Assembly: GCA_004194705.1 (NCBI GenBank)
Contig: SADC01001043.1
Span: 630,768 to 694,767, forward strand
Reading direction: 5' to 3'
Source: Ditylenchus dipsaci
Taxonomy: Eukaryota; Nematoda; Chromadorea; Rhabditida; Anguinidae
DNA: 64,000 nucleotides
Shown here: piece by piece, positions 60,501 through 64,000 of the stretch
How positions within the stretch are numbered: position 1 is the stretch's first letter
Layout of the letters: every line of letters starts with the position of its first letter
Made by a program: the position numbers and the translations under genes
The notes under the pieces: model-generated
What the model saw: only the letters and a program-made list of their open reading frames with translations
What the model was told of the DNA's origin: nothing
Database searches by the model: none

Positions 60501-63500
60501 GTCCACCAGTTCACTCCAGAACGATAGACCTCAGAGTTTGGGCCACAAACTTGAAAATGTAGGGGAATCAGCTGGATTGGGCATCCCATCCATTAACCTT
60601 ATACCAAACACACCCATGGAACATCCTTCTGGTCTAGGGACTGAAGAAGACCGTGGTTTGACCATATCAGAAAGTTCAGACACCACTTCAGGGGCTGACG
60701 AAGCCTCGGATAAAGAGGAAGGAGTAGGAAGTTCTTCTTGTGATGAAGACTCTGAAGCAGATGAAAATAAAGGTATGCCATACTTTCACAGATAGGCCGC
60801 CATAGCTTATTTCTTAGGCATTGATCCCCCAAAATCAGACAAATTTTGGACCGATTTCGAGACTTTGGGTGCTCAACCAAAATCTAAAAAGCGGTAGAGC
60901 TCGCGGTAGTTAGGAAAGGGCAATAAATGGTTCTGCTAAATTTTCACTGTTTTCGAGATAAAGACACGCAAAGTGGGGGTGGTGTCCGATTCGAGGAAAT
61001 TAGGTTTTTGTTTTAAAAGAACTTTTTACCTCTACTTTGACATTTAGCTAAAGCTTTGGATATGGCAAGCTATAGGAGGAGCTGTGAAACTATGATAAGC
61101 ACCATTCCAGAACAATTTGCTAAGGTATCACCTATCTTGAAGACAGCTTAGAAGTTAAAGCAGTAGGTTTACAGGAGCATAACCTAATGTACAATCCCAG
61201 TGATCTGCAGTCCACCTCAGAAGAAGATACTGACTCAGGCAGTTTGGCCATGTTGTCCAAGGAAAGGGTGGTATTTCAGCAGAAGCCATCTACCAATACC
61301 TCTCTTTTGCAGTCAATTTGGGTAAGATTGTAAAAATTAAAATAACTTTTTATGAATAAGCACATTCACAGGCAAAATGCGGTCCATGCGAGTGTTCTAC
61401 TCCAACCCTGAGTGCACCAGCGGCCAGTTGGTGATTGCTAGTCACGACTCTCAATACAAAATACTGCACTTTCACTATGGAGGGCTAGACAAGCTGGCAC
61501 AGCTGTTCGAACATTGGAATGTGGTCAAGGCTAAATCTGTGCAGCAGGATGTGAGTCAAAATATCCTTAAAAATATTGCATATTTTTCAATATTTTTTTT
61601 AACTTGTGTTTTCATTTCAGCCCTAGCCAAATATCCAAAATAGTTCACCCTATACTAAATTATTGTGGTTAAAATTTTTAGGGTCTCCCTCGCCCTTGCC
61701 TGACCGTCATCTACTAATATGCCATCCAGAAATAAGTAGAACTGAGTTAGATCCTGAAGACGGGTTGTACGACAAAGTTAGCTGGGAGTTATGGAAATCT
61801 TACAAGAATGCAGACGGCAGTATAGATGATGGATTTACTATCAGAAAGGTACACTCCTAAACACTAAAAAAGACTACAGACAATATTTTAGGCTGTCTAC
61901 TTTGCATCCATGGACTTTAGTTTGCGCAAAGAGATCTGGCCTTTCCTCCTGCGAGTTTACCCATGGACGTCCACATTTGAACAACGTGAAGCTATCAGAA
62001 ACGATCTCTTTCTTAGCTACCAGAACATCAAGCGTGTGCGCATGAAAAAGATGTCTTCCAGCAAAGTCAACAACCCTTTCTAGCTATTGAATCGACCATA
62101 GTCAAGGATGTGGTCAGGACTGACAGAAGAAACCCGTTTTTCGCTGGAGATAATAACCCTAATTTGGAAACTATGAAGCGAGTTTTTTGATACTTCGCAT
62201 GAAGGAAATAAAAAGTAGCTATGGCTTTTTATAGCTATTTTATTAAAATCTCCTTAAAAAATTAGAATTTATAGGGAGGAGTAAACTGGGGCATTTCAAA
62301 CTGGGCCCATTCAAACTGGACAAAACTGGGCCACTTTTAGCCTTAAAATGGGCCAAGTTTTGGCCCAGTTTGAATGGGCCCAGTTTGAAATGGCCAGTTT
62401 ACTCTCCCGAATTTATACATCTGTTAAAAAATAAGCGAAAAATCATAATTTTTTTAAAATTTTCGAGACATCACACATATTCCCAAAAAAATAACGGCTC
62501 TATTATAAACGTTGTCGTTGCAGTCGGATTTTTTGACCCTAGTAAAGAATCGGGTGCGTTTTTTGCCTGGTCCCCCCTATGGTTTTTCGAAACTTATTTA
62601 TTCACAACAACCGAAACATCAGTCATATGTCTTTGCCATTTGCTCGAAAAACTTTCGCATAGTTCAAAATATCAACGAAAAACTAGGTAAAAAATAAGAA
62701 ACAAAGAATAAACATCATCGTAAAAATGGAACATAATTTTCGAAAAAAAAACCATAGGGGGGACCAAGGCGAAAAAACGCACCCGATTCTTTACTAGGGC
62801 CAATTTTTTTTCTACTCAGAAACCAGCAAGATCAGGCCACAAGAAACATAAAATATTTTAAAAAATGATAACAAAAATTCGAAAAAAATAGCAACATAAA
62901 ATTGAGGGTGAAGTTTAGTCTTTTGCGGGTGCATTTCTGTTACAACCTTATGAAACAGCCATAAAACCACCAAACTTTGCAATTTCAGATCCATTTTACT
63001 AAACTACGCAGTCAGCTACCCAGACGTAAACTACATTCAAGGCATGTCTGACCTTCTTGCCCCTCTACTTTCCACCCTCAGGGATGAAACCGACACTTAT
63101 TGGTGTTTTGCTGGTCTCATGCAGCAAACCCTATTCTGTTCTAGTCCCAAAACAGAAAGCAGAAATATTATGGAGATAAACTTGGAATATTTGCGAGAAT
63201 TAATGAAGCTACTAGTTCCAGACTTCTACACTTACTTGCTATTTCTTGGCGGAGATGCGCCAGATTTGATGTTTGTTCACCGCTGGATCTTGCTCTTCTT
63301 CAGAGAGAGTTTCCAGAGGTGGATGCACTGCATTTATGGGAAGCTTGCTGGTCCAGATACAGGACCTCTTACTTCCACCTGTTTGTGTGCACAGCTATAG
63401 TCTCGGTCTATGGACCTGATATTATCGCGCAAAGATTGCCACACGATGAGATCCTCCTGTATTTTGCTTCTTTAGCTATGCACATGGATGCGAGGGTAGT

Positions 63501-64000
63501 CTTGAAAAAGGTAGTTGGTTAATATTTATAAGAACTTCAAAAAATAGGAAGACAAAAATAGATAAGAACTTTTTTTATAAAACATTTGCAAAATTTTTTC
63601 AAGGTAAATGAAATATTATCTCACCACATTTAATGGTCGAAGAATTCATGAAAGGACCATGGTTTTTGCGAACAGCGGTTGTGCCCGCCAATTCAAATTT
63701 TTTCCTAATCATTTAACTTCAACAAGGCCTAGAATTTTATTTTAGGTATAGTTTGTTAGAAACCAAGTTAAAAAATCCGTACAGAAGTTCAATGATTGGG
63801 AAAAAAATTGAATTGGCGGGGACAACCACTGCGCGCAAAAATCATAGTCCTTTGAAGCAGTTGAAGAAATTGAACTTGAATACAAAAACAAATTTTTTCA
63901 AAATTAGAATAGCGTTAAAATTTAAAATATTTGTAAAAGAGTAAAGTTATACTAAAGTACATATTTGAGCCAGAGGGCTGCTCTACATTTCTACGCCTGC
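57573..64000 (+). CDS. TBC1D16: TBC1D16-type Rab GTPase-activating protein (3' partial)
   Basis: TBC-domain GAP; human TBC1D16 acts on Rab4A in endosomal receptor recycling. Exons: 57573-57660 (ATG, MNMDSHKATV), 59218-59305 (GEIIYSKNNVCVH), 59352-59491 (HTPGYLTITC, VLQWLPN), 60337-60772 (Ser/acidic linker), 61048-61321, 61372-61550 (MRSMRVFYSNPECTSGQLVI, YKILHFHYGGLDKL), 61682-61848, 61892-62181 (EIWPFLLRVYPW, IVKDVVRTDRRNPFF with the arginine finger), 62989-63510 (YIQGMSDLLAPL with the glutamine finger, HLFVCTAIVSVYG) and 63970 onward (cut by the edge). Both catalytic fingers are intact, so it should be an active GAP. Missing bases are inferred near 61123, 62079 and 63303; some junction phases (exons 1/2, 3/4, 8/9) do not fit as written. 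A 61620-61668 segment may be a further exon. Confidence 0.92.
57947..58815. mobile_element. Pogo/Tigger-type non-autonomous element in TBC1D16 intron 1
   Basis: TA duplications (57945-57946 and 58816-58817) flank inverted ends CAGTCGACGCTCGATATAAC and TTCGCTGTATCGAGCGTCGACTG. The subterminal zones repeat CGCTCGATATAACGAAC many times on both sides, as pogo-type elements do with their transposase binding sites. No transposase frame inside. Confidence 0.88.
58945..59197. mobile_element. Poly-G-ended MITE, copy 3, beside TBC1D16 exon 2
   Basis: Ends GACCCTAGCAGCGAATATCC and GGTTATTCGCTTCTAGCGCCC with poly-C and poly-G runs just inside, and the shared core CCTAAGGGCTAAGCCTAAAC. It ends only about 20 bp before the exon starting at 59218, so it probably supplies the branch point and polypyrimidine context of that intron. 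Confidence 0.82.
62284..62404. repeat. AACTGGGCC palindromic word element in TBC1D16 intron
   Basis: GAGTAAACTGGGGCATTTCA and AACTGGGCCCATTCAAACTGG are mirrored by CCCAGTTTGAATGGGCCCAG and TTGAAATGGCCAGTTTACTC. The unit is almost entirely built of the words AAACTGGGCC and CATTTCAAA in both orientations. Confidence 0.75.
62527..62802. mobile_element. Inverted-repeat MITE in TBC1D16 intron
   Basis: GACCCTAGTAAAGAATCGGG-TGCG and CTGGTCCCCCCTATGGTTTTT are mirrored by AACCATAGGGGGGACCAAGG and CGCACCCGATTCTTTACTAG-GGCC. The subterminal GCCTTGGTCCCCCCTATGG also occurs at the ends of the 18.4-19.3 kb element and, in part, at about 57295-57345, indicating one family. Confidence 0.78.
63647..63856. 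mobile_element. Diverged copy 4 of the TTAA MITE family, in TBC1D16 last visible intron
   Basis: Ends TGAAAGGACCATG and CATAGTCCTTTGA (the TTAA has drifted). Inside are GCCCGCCAATTCAAATTTTT / AAATTGAATTGGCGGGGACA and GTTAGAAACCAAGTTAAAAA, shared with the copies at 23.6, 43.8 and 49.9 kb. Confidence 0.75.

Overview
The window is eukaryotic, animal nuclear DNA. It is AT-rich, has short exons bounded by GT...AG introns, contains a tRNA gene with an intron, and is packed with small non-autonomous DNA transposons. A LIM-homeodomain gene of the Islet type places it in Metazoa. The species cannot be named from the sequence; an invertebrate genome inflated by MITE-like elements fits best.

Layout, left to right. 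(1) 1.2-13.3 kb, + strand: an Islet LIM-homeodomain gene lacking its 5' end (second half of LIM1, LIM2, homeodomain, C-terminal tail). An antisense intron-containing tRNA-Tyr lies in its largest intron. (2) 13.3-29.6 kb: mostly non-coding and repeats, with an isolated long-chain acyl-CoA synthetase exon remnant at 19.8 kb and a few splice-bounded exon candidates (24.8, 26.3, 29.2-29.6 kb) that I cannot name. (3) 30.0-33.1 kb, +: a seven-transmembrane rhodopsin-like receptor. (4) 33.8-37.1 kb, -: hydroxymethylglutaryl-CoA synthase (mevalonate pathway), tail-to-tail with the receptor. (5) 37.1-42.1 kb: word-like repeats and element fragments. (6) 42.1-48.7 kb, -: ornithine decarboxylase, with several transposons in its introns and a long palindromic element about 300 bp upstream of its start codon. 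(7) 51.0-52.5 kb, +: a two-exon gene for a small secreted basic protein with an amidation/dibasic motif, a candidate neuropeptide precursor. (8) 57.6 kb to the right edge, +: a TBC1D16-type Rab GTPase-activating protein, cut by the window end.

Two general features matter to any reader. First, exons of all five recognised genes contain reading-frame breaks that are repaired, wherever the family alignment shows the intended frame, by adding one base, often in a homopolymer. This looks like a base-deletion bias of the assembly rather than gene death, so an automatic annotation would miss or truncate these genes. Second, most non-coding DNA here consists of palindromic or TIR-bounded elements (TTAA-flanked, TA-flanked and 8-bp-TSD types), sometimes nested three deep, and many carry arrays of short GC-rich 'words'. 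The genes appear functionally unrelated: transcription factor, receptor, isoprenoid and polyamine enzymes, Rab GAP, secreted peptide. I see no operon-like organisation.
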